Of a stretch of DNA of 64,000 bases, positions 8,902-17,553 are shown piece by piece; the stretch's first letter is position 1; each line of letters starts with the position of its first letter. The notes beneath the pieces were generated by a model. It was not told the DNA's origin. It was given only the letters and a program-made list of their open reading frames with translations, and made no database searches. Source of the stretch: Mesorhizobium sp. (GTDB lineage: Bacteria; Pseudomonadota; Alphaproteobacteria; Rhizobiales; Rhizobiaceae). Location: the NCBI GenBank assembly GCA_004020315.1, contig SAQG01000004.1, positions 1-64,000 of the forward strand, given 5' to 3'. A program made the position numbers and the translations under genes.

Positions 8902-9425
8902 GGCGTGTCCGTGGGCTCGGCGGCGACCTTGGCGGTCTGGGCGGCGCGCCAGCCGTCAAGCCGGGCGGCGAGCTTTTCGTCGGTCAGCGCCAGCACGGCC
9001 GCAGCCAGGAGGGCGGCATTGATGGCGCCCGCCTTGCCGATGGCCAGCGTGCCGACCGGAATGCCGGCCGGCATCTGCACAATGGAGAGCAGCGAGTCCT
9101 GTCCGGAAAGCGCCTTCGATTCCACCGGCACGCCAAACACGGGGAGTGGCGTCATCGCCGCCGTCATGCCGGGCAGGTGCGCCGCACCGCCGGCGCCGGC
9201 GATGATCACCCGAAAACCGGCCGCTTTGGCGCCCTTGGCGAAGTCATAGAGCCGGTCGGGGGTGCGATGAGCCGAGACGATCAGCCGCTTGTGCGGGATG
9301 CCCAGCGCCTCCAGCGTTTCGGCGGCGTGGCGCATCGTCGCCCAGTCGGACTGGCTGCCCATGATAATGGCGACGTCGGCGCGGTGATTGTCCAAGCTTC
9401 TGCTCCCGGCGGCAAAGGCGCGCAT
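8898..9425 (-). CDS. purE: N5-CAIR mutase, catalytic subunit
   Basis: The class I PurE mutase that converts N5-CAIR to CAIR. The family signatures are clear: [36 protein letters not shown] and [20 protein letters not shown]. The ATG at 9425 gives 175 residues; a TTG at 9395 preceded by GGGAG would give 165, closer to most PurE proteins, so the first ten residues ([10 protein letters not shown]) are uncertain. It is the first gene of the purE-purK pair. Confidence 0.96.
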   Translation of the reverse strand: MRAFAAGSRSLDNHRADVAIIMGSQSDWATMRHAAETLEALGIPHKRLIVSAHRTPDRLYDFAKGAKAAGFRVIIAGAGGAAHLPGMTAAMTPLPVFGVPVESKALSGQDSLLSIVQMPAGIPVGTLAIGKAGAINAALLAAAVLALTDEKLAARLDGWRAAQTAKVAAEPTDTP

Positions 9426-9498
9426 TAGCGGAATTCGGGATCGACGGCAAGGATACCATGCCTCTGTGCAGCATTCGGCCGGATGGCGCTGTCGTTAC

Positions 9499-10719
9499 CT
9501 AATCCGGCCAGCGCAGGGCGCCGGCGCTATCCTTGCGGGCGGACTTCATCGCATCCGCCGGACGCTCGGCCGCGCTCAACACAGCCTGCAGGCGCTCGGC
9601 GACGATTTCCGCCTCGCCGGGATGAAGGTTGCACGGATCGAGGAAGAAGTGACCGCGCTCGACCTCGTGGTTGCGGACGATGATCGGGGGTGAGCCGGCC
9701 GCCAGCGCCGAGGCGAGGCCGGCGGCGCTGAAGCGGCTTTCCGGACGGACGAAAACCTGCAGGCGGTCGAGCGGGTTGGCGGTCGGATCAGGGATGATCT
9801 CGGCGTCGATTCCGGCTATGCCTTGCAATGTGTCCTTCCACAGATTGAGCGCCGCTTCCTCCCGCTTGCGGATGCCGGCATGATCGCGCAGCTCCCAGGC
9901 CTCCAGTGCCGCCATGGTGCCGGCGATGCTTTCCTTGCCGACCTTCATCGCCCGAGCAACGCCACGATTCTGCAGATAGGCGGCCCGCACCAGATCCTTG
10001 CGCCCGGTGACGATGCCGCTTGTCGGTCCGCTGAGGAATTTGTGCCCGCTATATACGACGATGTCGGCGCCGCGTGCGAGAAAACCGCGCAAATCGTATT
10101 CGGAGGCGGCGTCGACGATAACCGGGACGCCCTTGGCATGGCAGATCTCGCAGAACTCCTCGAGCGAAAGCATGCCGTATTGCACCGTGTGATGCGCAAC
10201 GACATAGAGGCCTGCCGCGGTGCGGTCGCGGATCGCCTCGCGCACATGATAATCCTGCGTCACGCTGACCGTGCCGGCCGGTACCGTCCTGGCCCCGGCA
10301 AGCCGGATCGACTGGTCGATCGGCGCGCCGTAGTTGACGATGTGGCCGAGCTGGACGATGACCTCCGACTTGAGGCCCTCGATGTCGTCCGGCAGCCGCT
10401 CGATCGCCAGTAGATTGGTGCCGGTCATTGTGCCAGCGATGGCCATGGTGATGCCGCTGGCGCAGCAAGCCGTGACGAAGCCGGCCTCGCCCCCTGTGAG
10501 GCGCGCCACGACTGTGCTCGCGGCGCGTTGCAGATCGTCCATCTCCACCCACTGCGACGCGATCTCCGACATCGCGGCAATCGCTTCCGGGACGATGATC
10601 GAGGCGCCGAGCGCCGTCATCGTGCCGGAAACGTTGATGATCGGGCGAAGGCCGAGCCGTTGGCGAATTGTCGTGTTGGAGCCGTTTGCGGAATAGGTTT
10701 TCATCTCTAGAGATCCCAT
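9499..10719 (-). CDS. SelA-like PLP-dependent enzyme
   Basis: A 406-residue fold-type I PLP protein of the SelA/DgaE-like group. Visible: [16 protein letters not shown] near the N-terminus, a [20 protein letters not shown] block, and [18 protein letters not shown] holding the PLP lysine (about residue 226). No selB, selD or tRNA-Sec is nearby, so a role in selenocysteine synthesis is unlikely. Relatives act as ammonia lyases or related carbon-nitrogen cleaving enzymes on hydroxylated amino acids or amino-sugar acids. It is the last gene of an operon with RidA and an amino-acid ABC transporter, which fits a catabolic lyase releasing an enamine/imine. Starts at 10719 or 10704 are both possible. 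The substrate is unknown. Confidence 0.8.
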   Translation of the reverse strand: MGSLEMKTYSANGSNTTIRQRLGLRPIINVSGTMTALGASIIVPEAIAAMSEIASQWVEMDDLQRAASTVVARLTGGEAGFVTACCASGITMAIAGTMTGTNLLAIERLPDDIEGLKSEVIVQLGHIVNYGAPIDQSIRLAGARTVPAGTVSVTQDYHVREAIRDRTAAGLYVVAHHTVQYGMLSLEEFCEICHAKGVPVIVDAASEYDLRGFLARGADIVVYSGHKFLSGPTSGIVTGRKDLVRAAYLQNRGVARAMKVGKESIAGTMAALEAWELRDHAGIRKREEAALNLWKDTLQGIAGIDAEIIPDPTANPLDRLQVFVRPESRFSAAGLASALAAGSPPIIVRNHEVERGHFFLDPCNLHPGEAEIVAERLQAVLSAAERPADAMKSARKDSAGALRWPD

Positions 10720-10727
10720 TGGTAGAC

Positions 10728-11189
10728 TCAGGCGGCAATCTCGACGACCGCCTCGATTTCGACTGTGATGTTGCCCGGCAAAGAGCCGGCACCGATCGCC
10801 GAACGGGCGTGTCCGCCGATACTATCAAAGACAGCGGCGAAAAGGTCGGAGCAGCCGTTCACCACCTTCGGGTGGTCGCTGAAGGTCGGGATGGCGTTGA
10901 CGAAGCCAAGCAGCTTGACGACGCGCACGATGCGGCCGAGGTCGCCTGCCGCGGCATGCATAACGGCGAGCAGGTTCAGGCCGGTGAGACGGGCATGCTT
11001 ATAGGCCTCTTCCACCGTGACGTCCTCGCCCACCTTGCCGGTGCAAAGCGTTCCGTCGGCGCGCAGCGGCCCTTGGCCGGAGAGGAAGAGCAGCCGACCG
11101 CTCTCGGCATGGGTAACGAAATTGGCGATCGGCGTCGGCGGCTCGGGCAGCGTCAGGCCCAATTCGGCGAGCCGGATGTAAGGCGTCAT
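10728..11189 (-). CDS. RidA/YjgF family protein (enamine/imine deaminase)
   Basis: A 153-residue RidA-family protein ([38 protein letters not shown], and the C-terminal [18 protein letters not shown]). Family members hydrolyse reactive 2-aminoacrylate-type enamines and imines made by PLP enzymes. The arginine that binds the substrate carboxylate in canonical RidA is not obvious: the equivalent segment reads [16 protein letters not shown], so this may be one of the Rid subgroups without that activity. It sits 9 bp before the SelA-like gene and 36 bp after the ABC ATPase. The ribosome-binding site is AAGGAG. Confidence 0.9.
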   Translation of the reverse strand: MTPYIRLAELGLTLPEPPTPIANFVTHAESGRLLFLSGQGPLRADGTLCTGKVGEDVTVEEAYKHARLTGLNLLAVMHAAAGDLGRIVRVVKLLGFVNAIPTFSDHPKVVNGCSDLFAAVFDSIGGHARSAIGAGSLPGNITVEIEAVVEIAA

Positions 11190-11225
11190 GAAAAGGCTCC
11201 TTGCGACAGCTTTCGCCGTCCGATG

Positions 11226-12020
11226 TCAGAAATGCGAGGCACGAAACCGCGCCAGGAAGCTGCGAAGGCGTTCATTGTCGAACTCCGCTGCCAACATCTC
11301 GGCGGGTGGTCCGACGGCACTGACGCCGCCATCCGCCATAAAAACGATGCGGCTCGATGCGTCGCGCGCAAAAGCCATTTCATGCGTGACCATCAGCATA
11401 GTCATGCCGTCTTCGGCCAGGCTGCGCACGACTTCGAGCACCTCGCCGACGAGTTCCGGATCGAGCGCGGAGGTTATCTCGTCGAGAAGCAGGATTTTCG
11501 GCTCCATCGCCACGGCGCGGGCGATGCCGACGCGCTGCTGCTGGCCGCCGGAAAGTTCGGCGGGCAGGCTGTCGGCCTTGTGGGCGAGGCCGACCCGGCC
11601 GAGCCAGTGCTCGGCAATGGCGCGGGCCTCGGTATTGCTCTTGCCGCGCACTTTGCGCAGGCCAAGCATGATGTTGCCGGCCGCCGTCAGATGCGGGAAC
11701 AGGTTGAAACTCTGGAACACCATTCCGGTCTCGGCCCGCATCTTCGCCAGGTCGCGCTCGCTACGGCGCTGGCGTGTTCCCGTCTCGCGGAAGCCGACCT
11801 CCTTGCCGTCGATGCGGATGGAGCCGCTGTCGTAGCTCTCCAGGAAGTTGACGCAGCGCAGCAGCGTGGTCTTGCCGCTGCCGGAAGGTCCGATGACAGT
11901 CACCACTTCGCCGCGTGTCACCTGCAGGCTGACGGAGCGCAGAACCTCGACGGATCCAAAGGATTTGGAAACCTCGGAGACATCGAGAAGCGCCGGATTG
12001 GCGGGCGGGGTGACGGACAT
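11226..12020 (-). CDS. Polar amino-acid ABC transporter, ATP-binding protein
   Basis: A 264-residue ABC ATPase of the polar amino-acid uptake class. Walker A is GPSGSGKTTLLRC, the signature is LSGGQQQRVGIARA, Walker B is KILLLDEITSALDPE, and the switch histidine lies in MVTHEMAFAR. It energises import through the two membrane proteins encoded just upstream (4 bp gap). The specificity cannot be read from the ATPase. Confidence 0.95.
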   Translation of the reverse strand: MSVTPPANPALLDVSEVSKSFGSVEVLRSVSLQVTRGEVVTVIGPSGSGKTTLLRCVNFLESYDSGSIRIDGKEVGFRETGTRQRRSERDLAKMRAETGMVFQSFNLFPHLTAAGNIMLGLRKVRGKSNTEARAIAEHWLGRVGLAHKADSLPAELSGGQQQRVGIARAVAMEPKILLLDEITSALDPELVGEVLEVVRSLAEDGMTMLMVTHEMAFARDASSRIVFMADGGVSAVGPPAEMLAAEFDNERLRSFLARFRASHF

Positions 12021-12024
12021 CTTG

Positions 12025-12675
12025 TTATTCCCGGATGAAGGAGAAACGCCGCTCCAACCGTCGGCTGGCCAGGGAGAGGGCGTAATTGACGGCGAAGTAG
12101 ATGACCGCGCCGAGGATGTAGAGCGGCATCGCTTCGTAGGTGCGGCCGATGACCTGGTTGATGGCGTGCATCAGGTCGGTGATGCCGAGCAGCGAAACCA
12201 GCGCGCTGCCCTTCACCGCGTCAGTAACGCCATTGATCCAAGGCGGCAGGAAGCGCCTGAACGCTTGCGGGAAGATGACGTAAGCCAGGCGCTGGCGAAA
12301 GGTCAGCCCGATCGCCATCGCCGCTTCGGACTGCCCCTTCGGTATGGAACCGACCGCACCGCGCAGATATTCGATGACTTGCGCCGTCTTGAACAGGGTG
12401 AGCGCCAGCACGGCTGCCCAGAAGGATTCCAGATGGATGCCGACGGCAGGCAGGCCGTAATAGACGAAGAAGATGAGCACCAGGATCGGAATGCCGCGTA
12501 TGGTATCGCTGAAAATGCGCACCGCCCAGCGCAGCGGAGCCGGGCCATAGACAAGCCCGACGCCCATCATCACACCGGCGACGAGTGACAACACCACGAC
12601 CAGCAGCGACACCCATAGCGTCACGGCAAAACCTTGGGCCAGGAAGGGCAAGGCATAGGCGATCTGGCCAAGCAT
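12025..12675 (-). CDS. Polar amino-acid ABC transporter permease
   Basis: A 216-residue permease with about five membrane segments and the conserved coupling loop (EAAMAIGLTFRQRLAYVIFPQAFR, EAA motif) that docks on the ATPase. The DTIRGIPILVLIFFVYYGLP segment is typical of the HisM/GlnP class. Its ATG directly abuts the stop of the preceding permease gene. It works as a heterodimer with that paralogue. Confidence 0.94.
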   Translation of the reverse strand: MLGQIAYALPFLAQGFAVTLWVSLLVVVLSLVAGVMMGVGLVYGPAPLRWAVRIFSDTIRGIPILVLIFFVYYGLPAVGIHLESFWAAVLALTLFKTAQVIEYLRGAVGSIPKGQSEAAMAIGLTFRQRLAYVIFPQAFRRFLPPWINGVTDAVKGSALVSLLGITDLMHAINQVIGRTYEAMPLYILGAVIYFAVNYALSLASRRLERRFSFIRE

Positions 12676-13341
12676 CTAGTGCGCCGCCCTGAACCGCCGC
12701 TCGACAAGCCGAAGCGCGTAAAGAAGCGCGTAGCCCGTGAAGAGGTACATCGCCGTCACCACAAGATAGACCTCGACGATGCGGAAGGTGTTGAAGTTGA
12801 TCCACTGGGCGCCGTAGGTGAGCTCGGGCACCGAAATGACTGAGGCAACGGACGTGTCCTTGAACAGCGATAGGAACGTGTTGGAAAGCGCGGGCAGCGT
12901 TATCCGCAGCATCGTCGGCAGGCGGACATGGAGCAGCCTTTGCCATGGCGTCAGGCCGATCGCCTTGCCGGCGTCGATCTGTCCGCGCGGAACCGCTTCG
13001 AGACCCGAGCGGAACACCTCCACCAGATAAGCGCCGCTATAGAGCGATAGCGTGGCAATGAACGAGGTCTGCGCGCTGTAGGCGATGTCGACCACCGTCG
13101 GCAGGCCGTAGAAGACGAGATAGACGAGCAGGATCAGCGGCACGTTGCGGATGAACTCGACATAGGCGGCGATTATGGACCGCACGACGCGCCCGGCCGA
13201 CACGTACCAGACGGCCAGAAGCAGCCCGATGACGATGCCGATCGCGATGGAGATCACGGCCAGCTCGAGGCTGAGCAGCAGCCCGCCCCACAGCTTGTCG
13301 AAATGCCGCCAGATCAGGTTGAAGTTTAGGGTATAGCCCAT
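12676..13341 (-). CDS. Polar amino-acid ABC transporter permease
   Basis: A 221-residue HisM/GlnP-class permease, paralogous to the next gene. Conserved features are YVEFIRNVPLILLVYLVFYG and the coupling loop DAGKAIGLTPWQRLLHVRLP, followed by LPALSNTFLSLFKDTSVAS, where KDTS is characteristic of this class. It has no spacer from the second permease gene and lies 71 bp after the binding-protein gene. Confidence 0.94.
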   Translation of the reverse strand: MGYTLNFNLIWRHFDKLWGGLLLSLELAVISIAIGIVIGLLLAVWYVSAGRVVRSIIAAYVEFIRNVPLILLVYLVFYGLPTVVDIAYSAQTSFIATLSLYSGAYLVEVFRSGLEAVPRGQIDAGKAIGLTPWQRLLHVRLPTMLRITLPALSNTFLSLFKDTSVASVISVPELTYGAQWINFNTFRIVEVYLVVTAMYLFTGYALLYALRLVERRFRAAH

Positions 13342-13412
13342 GTGTCCCTGTCATATCCGAGGGCTGTCGACGAGAAGGAGGCGGAAGGGCGCGGCCCTTC
13401 CGCCGGCTTGCA

Positions 13413-14294
13413 TCAGATGACCGGGAAGCCGGGATGGCGCGCCGGCGGCTCCTGTCCGAAATAGTCCTTGAATGCAGCGTCGTAGAGCGCCGTCTCATGG
13501 CCGAACATGGCGGTGGTGAAGGTCGTGTTGACGAAGGTCAGCCAGTCGAGGTCGCCTTGCCGAAGTGCGGCGCCATAAAGCATCGAGAACCAGCTCTTGC
13601 CGGCATCGAAGTATTTGTCCGGATTACGCGAGGCGAGCCAGCGGACCGTCGACAGATCGACGGCGGCGGCGTCGACGCGCTTCGATTCCAGTGCCTGCAG
13701 TACGTTGGCCTGCGTGTCTATCTGCATCACCTGCGCTTCCGGTAGGACAATGTGCACATTTGCTTCGGCATCGACATTCTGCAGGATGGAAATCCGCGTC
13801 GCCGAACCGCCGGCAAGCAGCTTGTCGAAGGTCTTGTTTTCGGCGTTCGGAAGGGTCAGCAAGGCGATGCCTTCGACGTAATAGGGCCGGGAGAAGTGGA
13901 TCAGCTGCGAGCGCTGGGCGGTCATGGTCATGAACTGGATCGAGATGTCGACCTTGTTGGTGGTCACGTTTGGAATGCGCTGTGCCGGATCCTGCATGAC
14001 GAATTCGACCTTGGTCGTATCGTCGAAAAGCCCCTTGGCAAGAATGCGCCCCATGGTGATGTCCATGCCGACCAGTTCGCCGGCATCGTTTTCGAAGTGC
14101 CAGGGCGCGTTGGTGCTGCCGGTGCCGACGATCACCTTGCCGCGCTCGAGAACGGTGCGCAGCAGACTGTCCGGTGCCGCTTGCGCCGCCGCCTTCTGAA
14201 CATCGACTGTTGCCGCTGCGCCCACCGCTCCGGCCGTTGCAAGCCCAGCCATTCCCAGTTTCAGAAATTCACGTCTTTTGGATGTGTCGTTCAC
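13413..14294 (-). CDS. Amino-acid ABC transporter substrate-binding protein, Tat-exported
   Basis: A 293-residue periplasmic solute-binding protein of family 3 (SBP_bac_3): ERGKVIVGTGSTNAPWHFEN at the start of the mature domain, ELVGMDITMGRILAK, and VEFVMQDPAQRIPNVTTNKV. The leader carries a twin-arginine motif, SKRREFLKL, so export folded through Tat is likely. It starts with GTG (14294) behind a strong AAGGAGG site. As first gene of the operon it probably captures the compound metabolised by the SelA-like/RidA enzymes; the ligand is unknown. Confidence 0.94.
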   Translation of the reverse strand: MNDTSKRREFLKLGMAGLATAGAVGAAATVDVQKAAAQAAPDSLLRTVLERGKVIVGTGSTNAPWHFENDAGELVGMDITMGRILAKGLFDDTTKVEFVMQDPAQRIPNVTTNKVDISIQFMTMTAQRSQLIHFSRPYYVEGIALLTLPNAENKTFDKLLAGGSATRISILQNVDAEANVHIVLPEAQVMQIDTQANVLQALESKRVDAAAVDLSTVRWLASRNPDKYFDAGKSWFSMLYGAALRQGDLDWLTFVNTTFTTAMFGHETALYDAAFKDYFGQEPPARHPGFPVI

Positions 14295-14327
14295 GGCGAC
14301 CTCCTTCGTGTTGTGTTCCCCTTTGCC

Positions 14328-14397
14328 GATACATGCATCTGTGATCTGCTGGATTGTCTCTTACAAAAGACACATGTATCCTGTACAAGACAGATAC
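14328..14397. promoter_or_regulatory. Candidate IclR operator between divergent genes
   Basis: The 121-bp gap between the binding-protein gene (minus) and the IclR gene (plus) holds related dyads: GATACATG 14328-14335 with CATGTATC 14373-14380; GTATC 14376-14380 with GATAC 14393-14397; and TGTCT 14355-14359 with AGACA 14368-14372. Clustered dyads in a divergent promoter are what an IclR-type autoregulator would be expected to bind. No experimental support can be derived from sequence. Confidence 0.45.
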
Positions 14398-14415
14398 TAA
14401 CATCAGGAATCAGTA

Positions 14416-15219
14416 ATGCAAGATGGCAATGCCTTGGCAGTTCGGCCGGACGCTGGTCCGGACGAAGACAAGATTTCGGGCTCCCGCGAGAAGGGCCTCA
14501 ACCGGGTGCTCCACATCCTGGAGTTTCTTCACGCGAACCAGCGTGCGATCGGGATTGGCGATCTCGCCAAAGGTGTGAATGCGCCGCGCTCGACGATCTA
14601 CACCCTTGTGCGCTCGCTCGTGGATGCGGGGCTGCTGGAAATGGCCGGCGACGGCAATCGGGTCTATTTCGGGAAGAAGCTTTATCTCTACGGAATGGAC
14701 TATGTGCGCGGCAACGACCTGCTCAGGCGAGGGCGTCATGAAGTCGACAATCTGTCGCGCGAGACAGGCGAGACCTCCGAATTGTGCATGCTGCAAAGCG
14801 GCCGCTACACGATTGTCCATTCAAGCCCGGGCACCAGGCCGTTCCGGATTAGCTCCGCCACAGGCTTGCAGATCCCGCTTCCCTGGACCGCTTCCGGGCG
14901 ATTGCTTCTCGCCGGTTTCGAACGGGCCGTGATCGAAGACATGGTGTCTGAGGACGATCTCGTCCTGCCAGACGGCCGCAGATTGCTGCTGGACGACTTC
15001 ATAGCCGATATCGCTACGGCCGGGGCTGCCGGCTACTGTGTGACCTCCGGTCTTGTCGACGCCTATACCAAATGCCTGGCCGCGCCGATCTTTTCAGCGC
15101 CCGGTAAGGTCGAGGCGACGATGTGCCTGGTGGTTCCCATCGACACTTCCGAGGAGAAGACCGGCAATCTCATTGCCCTGCTGCGCGAACGCGCCGCGAG
15201 GCTTTCGATCACGGGATGA
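14416..15219 (+). CDS. IclR family transcriptional regulator
   Basis: A 267-residue IclR-type regulator. After a polar leader of about 25 residues comes the winged HTH (GLNRVLHILEFLHANQRAIG, then LAKGVNAPRSTIYTLVRSL) and the IclR ligand-binding domain (LSRETGETSELCMLQSG; ATGLQIPLPWTASGRLLLAG, the typical G.PLPWTA.GR.LLA segment). CAGGA lies nine bases before ATG 14416. It is divergent from the ABC/SelA-like operon and is the obvious candidate to control it in response to the transported substrate or its product. Confidence 0.93.
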   Translation: MQDGNALAVRPDAGPDEDKISGSREKGLNRVLHILEFLHANQRAIGIGDLAKGVNAPRSTIYTLVRSLVDAGLLEMAGDGNRVYFGKKLYLYGMDYVRGNDLLRRGRHEVDNLSRETGETSELCMLQSGRYTIVHSSPGTRPFRISSATGLQIPLPWTASGRLLLAGFERAVIEDMVSEDDLVLPDGRRLLLDDFIADIATAGAAGYCVTSGLVDAYTKCLAAPIFSAPGKVEATMCLVVPIDTSEEKTGNLIALLRERAARLSITG

Positions 15220-15252
15220 GCAGGAATTTGCCGCTACGGCAAGTGGATTCGC

Positions 15253-15456
15253 TCACGCGATGATGTCTGGAATGATCCGGTCTTCCAGCGCCATCAGCCG
15301 GTCTTTCAGGAAAAGCTTTTTCTTCTTCATGCGCTGGATTTGCAGAGGGTCGCAGCCCATGGCGATCATCGCGTTGATCGCCGCGTCAAAATCGGCGTGC
15401 TCTTGCTTCAGCCGAGAATATTCGAGGCGGATATCGGCCTGTTCCTGTTCGGACAT
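15253..15456 (-). CDS. YdcH family protein (DUF465)
   Basis: A 67-residue coiled-coil protein of the DUF465/YdcH family: LEYSRLKQEHADFDAAINAM followed by the signature DPLQIQRMKKKKLFLKDRL. Function unknown; such proteins are abundant small helical hairpins in proteobacteria. It is convergent with the IclR gene, with 33 bp between the stops, and divergent from a second YdcH gene 240 bp away. Confidence 0.88.
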   Translation of the reverse strand: MSEQEQADIRLEYSRLKQEHADFDAAINAMIAMGCDPLQIQRMKKKKLFLKDRLMALEDRIIPDIIA

Positions 15457-15695
15457 TATCTACCGTCTGCACGTCTGCGGCGCCCAAAAATGGGCCTGAT
15501 TGGGCGGGGCCGGAGGTATCTTGCACCGGCGCGCAGCCAATACCACATTTCGTATTGTCGTGGAATGCTACCATGCAGCATTCGACATCGACGCCCGATA
15601 GTGGCACACTGTCATTATGCCGTCACAGAAGCGAGCCTGCGGTGGACGCGCCTTGACGGCTGCAATCGAGGAAACCATGAAAGGGAGAACCAATC

Positions 15696-15881
15696 ATGTC
15701 TCTTGCATCCCATCTTGATGAGCTGCAGCGGAAACACGGCGACATCGAACGCGAAATCGATGATGCGATGAACCATCCGTCGGTCGACGACCTCGAAATC
15801 GTGAATCTCAAGCGGCGCAAGCTGGCACTCAAGGACGAGATTGAGAAACTGAAGGCGAAACCGAAACCCACCACGCACTGA
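15696..15881 (+). CDS. YdcH family protein (DUF465)
   Basis: A 61-residue DUF465 protein: SHLDELQRKHGDIEREIDDA, then DLEIVNLKRRKLALKDEIEKL and a Lys/Pro tail. It is divergent from the longer paralogue at 15253-15456, with which it shares the L..LKRRKL.LKDE pattern. GGGAGAA precedes the ATG. Followed at once by a RIME-like repeat. The role is unknown; an antiparallel helical hairpin is expected. Confidence 0.88.
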   Translation: MSLASHLDELQRKHGDIEREIDDAMNHPSVDDLEIVNLKRRKLALKDEIEKLKAKPKPTTH

Positions 15882-15888
15882 CGCTCTT

Positions 15889-15988
15889 CTACAGCGCCGC
15901 GTGTCCTTTGGACACGCAAAGGGCGCTGTCGCGTTTCTGATTTGGCGCATGATCTTTCCGAAAATCGATTCTGATTTCGGGACCATGC
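15889..15988. repeat. RIME-like two-hairpin element, copy 2
   Basis: First palindrome: ACAGCGCC 15891-15898 with GGCGCTGT 15922-15929, inner stem GCGTGTCC 15899-15906 with GGACACGC 15910-15917 around TTT. Second palindrome: CCGAAAATC 15958-15966 with GATTTCGG 15973-15980, flanked by GCATG 15947-15951 and CATGC 15984-15988. Confidence 0.8.
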
Positions 15989-16183
15989 ACAGGGATGGTT
16001 GCGCCGCATTGGCGCACCATCTTTTCCGGTGGCCACCAATGCCGCCGGAGTGTTTCCTTGTTTGTTCCGGCGACCTGGGCAGGAAAGATGGTTGCCGCCG
16101 TCTTCCTGTTATCAATTTCCTAGGTCTGCCTGCCTGTCGCCATTGACAAGCCATCTTTGCTCCTCCACCTCATGCGGACCTTC
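15989..16183. other. Spacer between two RIME-like elements, no gene seen
   Basis: About 195 bp between two same-orientation repeats upstream of ispG. Short frames exist but lack ribosome-binding sites and conserved features. Part of the 414-bp gap between the second YdcH gene and ispG. Confidence 0.4.
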
Positions 16184-16275
16184 TACAGCGCCGCGCGTCC
16201 TTTCGGACGCGCAAACGACGCTGTATTTTAATTTTTGCGCATGATTGTTTCCGGAAACCGATTCCGGAATTCGCG
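16184..16275. repeat. RIME-like two-hairpin element, copy 3
   Basis: First palindrome: TACAGCG 16184-16190 with CGCTGTA 16219-16225, inner stem GCGCGTCC 16193-16200 with GGACGCGC 16205-16212. The second part (CCGGAAACCGATTCCGG at 16251-16267) is present, but the outer arm runs into the ispG leader. Same orientation as copy 2. Confidence 0.78.
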
Positions 16276-16295
16276 CTAATAAAGGGCAGCCGGCC

Positions 16296-17549
16296 ATGAC
16301 CGGGTATTTTTCTTCACCTTTCCCGCGCCGCACATCGGTCGGTGTCGATGTCGGCGGCGTGATGGTCGGCGGGGGTGCCCCTGTCGTGGTTCAGTCGATG
16401 ACAAACACCGACACCGCCGATGTCGACCGGACAGTCGCTCAAGTTGCGGCGCTGCATCGCGCCGGCTCCGAGATCGTGCGCATCACCGTCGACCGCGACG
16501 AGAGTGCTGCCGCCGTGCCCGCCATCCGCGACCGGCTCGAACGGCTCGGCATCAACGTGCCGCTGGTCGGCGATTTCCACTATATCGGCCACAAGCTGCT
16601 CGCCGACCACCCGGCTTGCGCCGAGGCGCTGGCCAAATACCGCATCAATCCCGGCAATGTCGGCTTCAAGGACAAGAAGGACCGGCAGTTCGCGGCGATC
16701 GTCGAGATGGCGATCCGGTACGACAAGCCGGTGCGCATCGGCGTCAATTGGGGGTCGCTCGACCAGGAGCTTTTGACCCGGCTTATGGACGACAACCAGC
16801 GCCAAGGCTTTCCGCTGACCGCGCAGGAGGTAACGCGCGAGGCGATCGTGCAGTCGGCGATCCTTTCGGCCGAAATGGCCGAGGAGATCGGCCTTGGCCG
16901 CGAGAAGATCATCCTGTCGGCCAAGGTCAGCGGCGTGCAGGATCTGATCGCCGTCTACACCGAGCTTGCCACCCGCTCCAACCACGCGCTGCATCTCGGC
17001 CTTACCGAGGCCGGAATGGGTTCGAAAGGCATCGTCGCCTCGTCCGCAGCGATGGGCATCCTTCTCCAGCAAGGCATCGGTGACACGATCCGCATCTCGC
17101 TGACACCGGAGCCGAACGGCGACCGCACACGCGAGGTGCAAGTGTCGCAAGAACTGCTGCAGACCATGGGGTTCCGGCAGTTCGTGCCGATCGTCGCCGC
17201 CTGTCCCGGCTGCGGCCGCACGACCTCTACCGTGTTCCAGGAACTCGCCCAGAATATCCAGGCGGATCTGCGCAAGAACATGCCGGTGTGGCGTGAAAAA
17301 TACCCCGGCGTCGAAAACCTCAAGGTCGCGGTGATGGGCTGCATCGTCAACGGTCCAGGTGAATCCAAGCATGCCGATATCGGCATTTCGCTGCCCGGCA
17401 CCGGCGAGACGCCGACGGCGCCGGTGTTCGTCGACAGCAGGAAGGCGGCGACGCTGCGCGGCCCTTCGATCGCCGCCGACTTCGAGAAAATGGTCGCCGA
17501 CTATATCGAGCAGCGGTTTGGGCAACCTGGCAAGGCCGCGGCGGAGTAG
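16296..17549 (+). CDS. ispG: 4-hydroxy-3-methylbut-2-en-1-yl diphosphate synthase
   Basis: A 417-residue IspG (GcpE), the iron-sulfur enzyme that makes HMBPP from MEcPP in the non-mevalonate isoprenoid pathway. Visible: [48 protein letters not shown], and the cluster ligands in [17 protein letters not shown] and [17 protein letters not shown]. The frame is open from 16245 but the first 17 residues come from the repeat; ATG 16296 fits the family. It is followed after 4 bp by the transglycosylase gene, so they are probably co-transcribed. Confidence 0.97.
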   Translation: MTGYFSSPFPRRTSVGVDVGGVMVGGGAPVVVQSMTNTDTADVDRTVAQVAALHRAGSEIVRITVDRDESAAAVPAIRDRLERLGINVPLVGDFHYIGHKLLADHPACAEALAKYRINPGNVGFKDKKDRQFAAIVEMAIRYDKPVRIGVNWGSLDQELLTRLMDDNQRQGFPLTAQEVTREAIVQSAILSAEMAEEIGLGREKIILSAKVSGVQDLIAVYTELATRSNHALHLGLTEAGMGSKGIVASSAAMGILLQQGIGDTIRISLTPEPNGDRTREVQVSQELLQTMGFRQFVPIVAACPGCGRTTSTVFQELAQNIQADLRKNMPVWREKYPGVENLKVAVMGCIVNGPGESKHADIGISLPGTGETPTAPVFVDSRKAATLRGPSIAADFEKMVADYIEQRFGQPGKAAAE

Positions 17550-17553
17550 GTCG

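Noticed and set aside
7831..9249. 472-codon plus-strand frame
   Set aside because: Antisense to purK and purE, which have unmistakable signatures.
10668..12038. 456-codon plus-strand frame
   Set aside because: Antisense to the RidA and ABC ATPase genes; His/Asp/Arg-rich with no motif.
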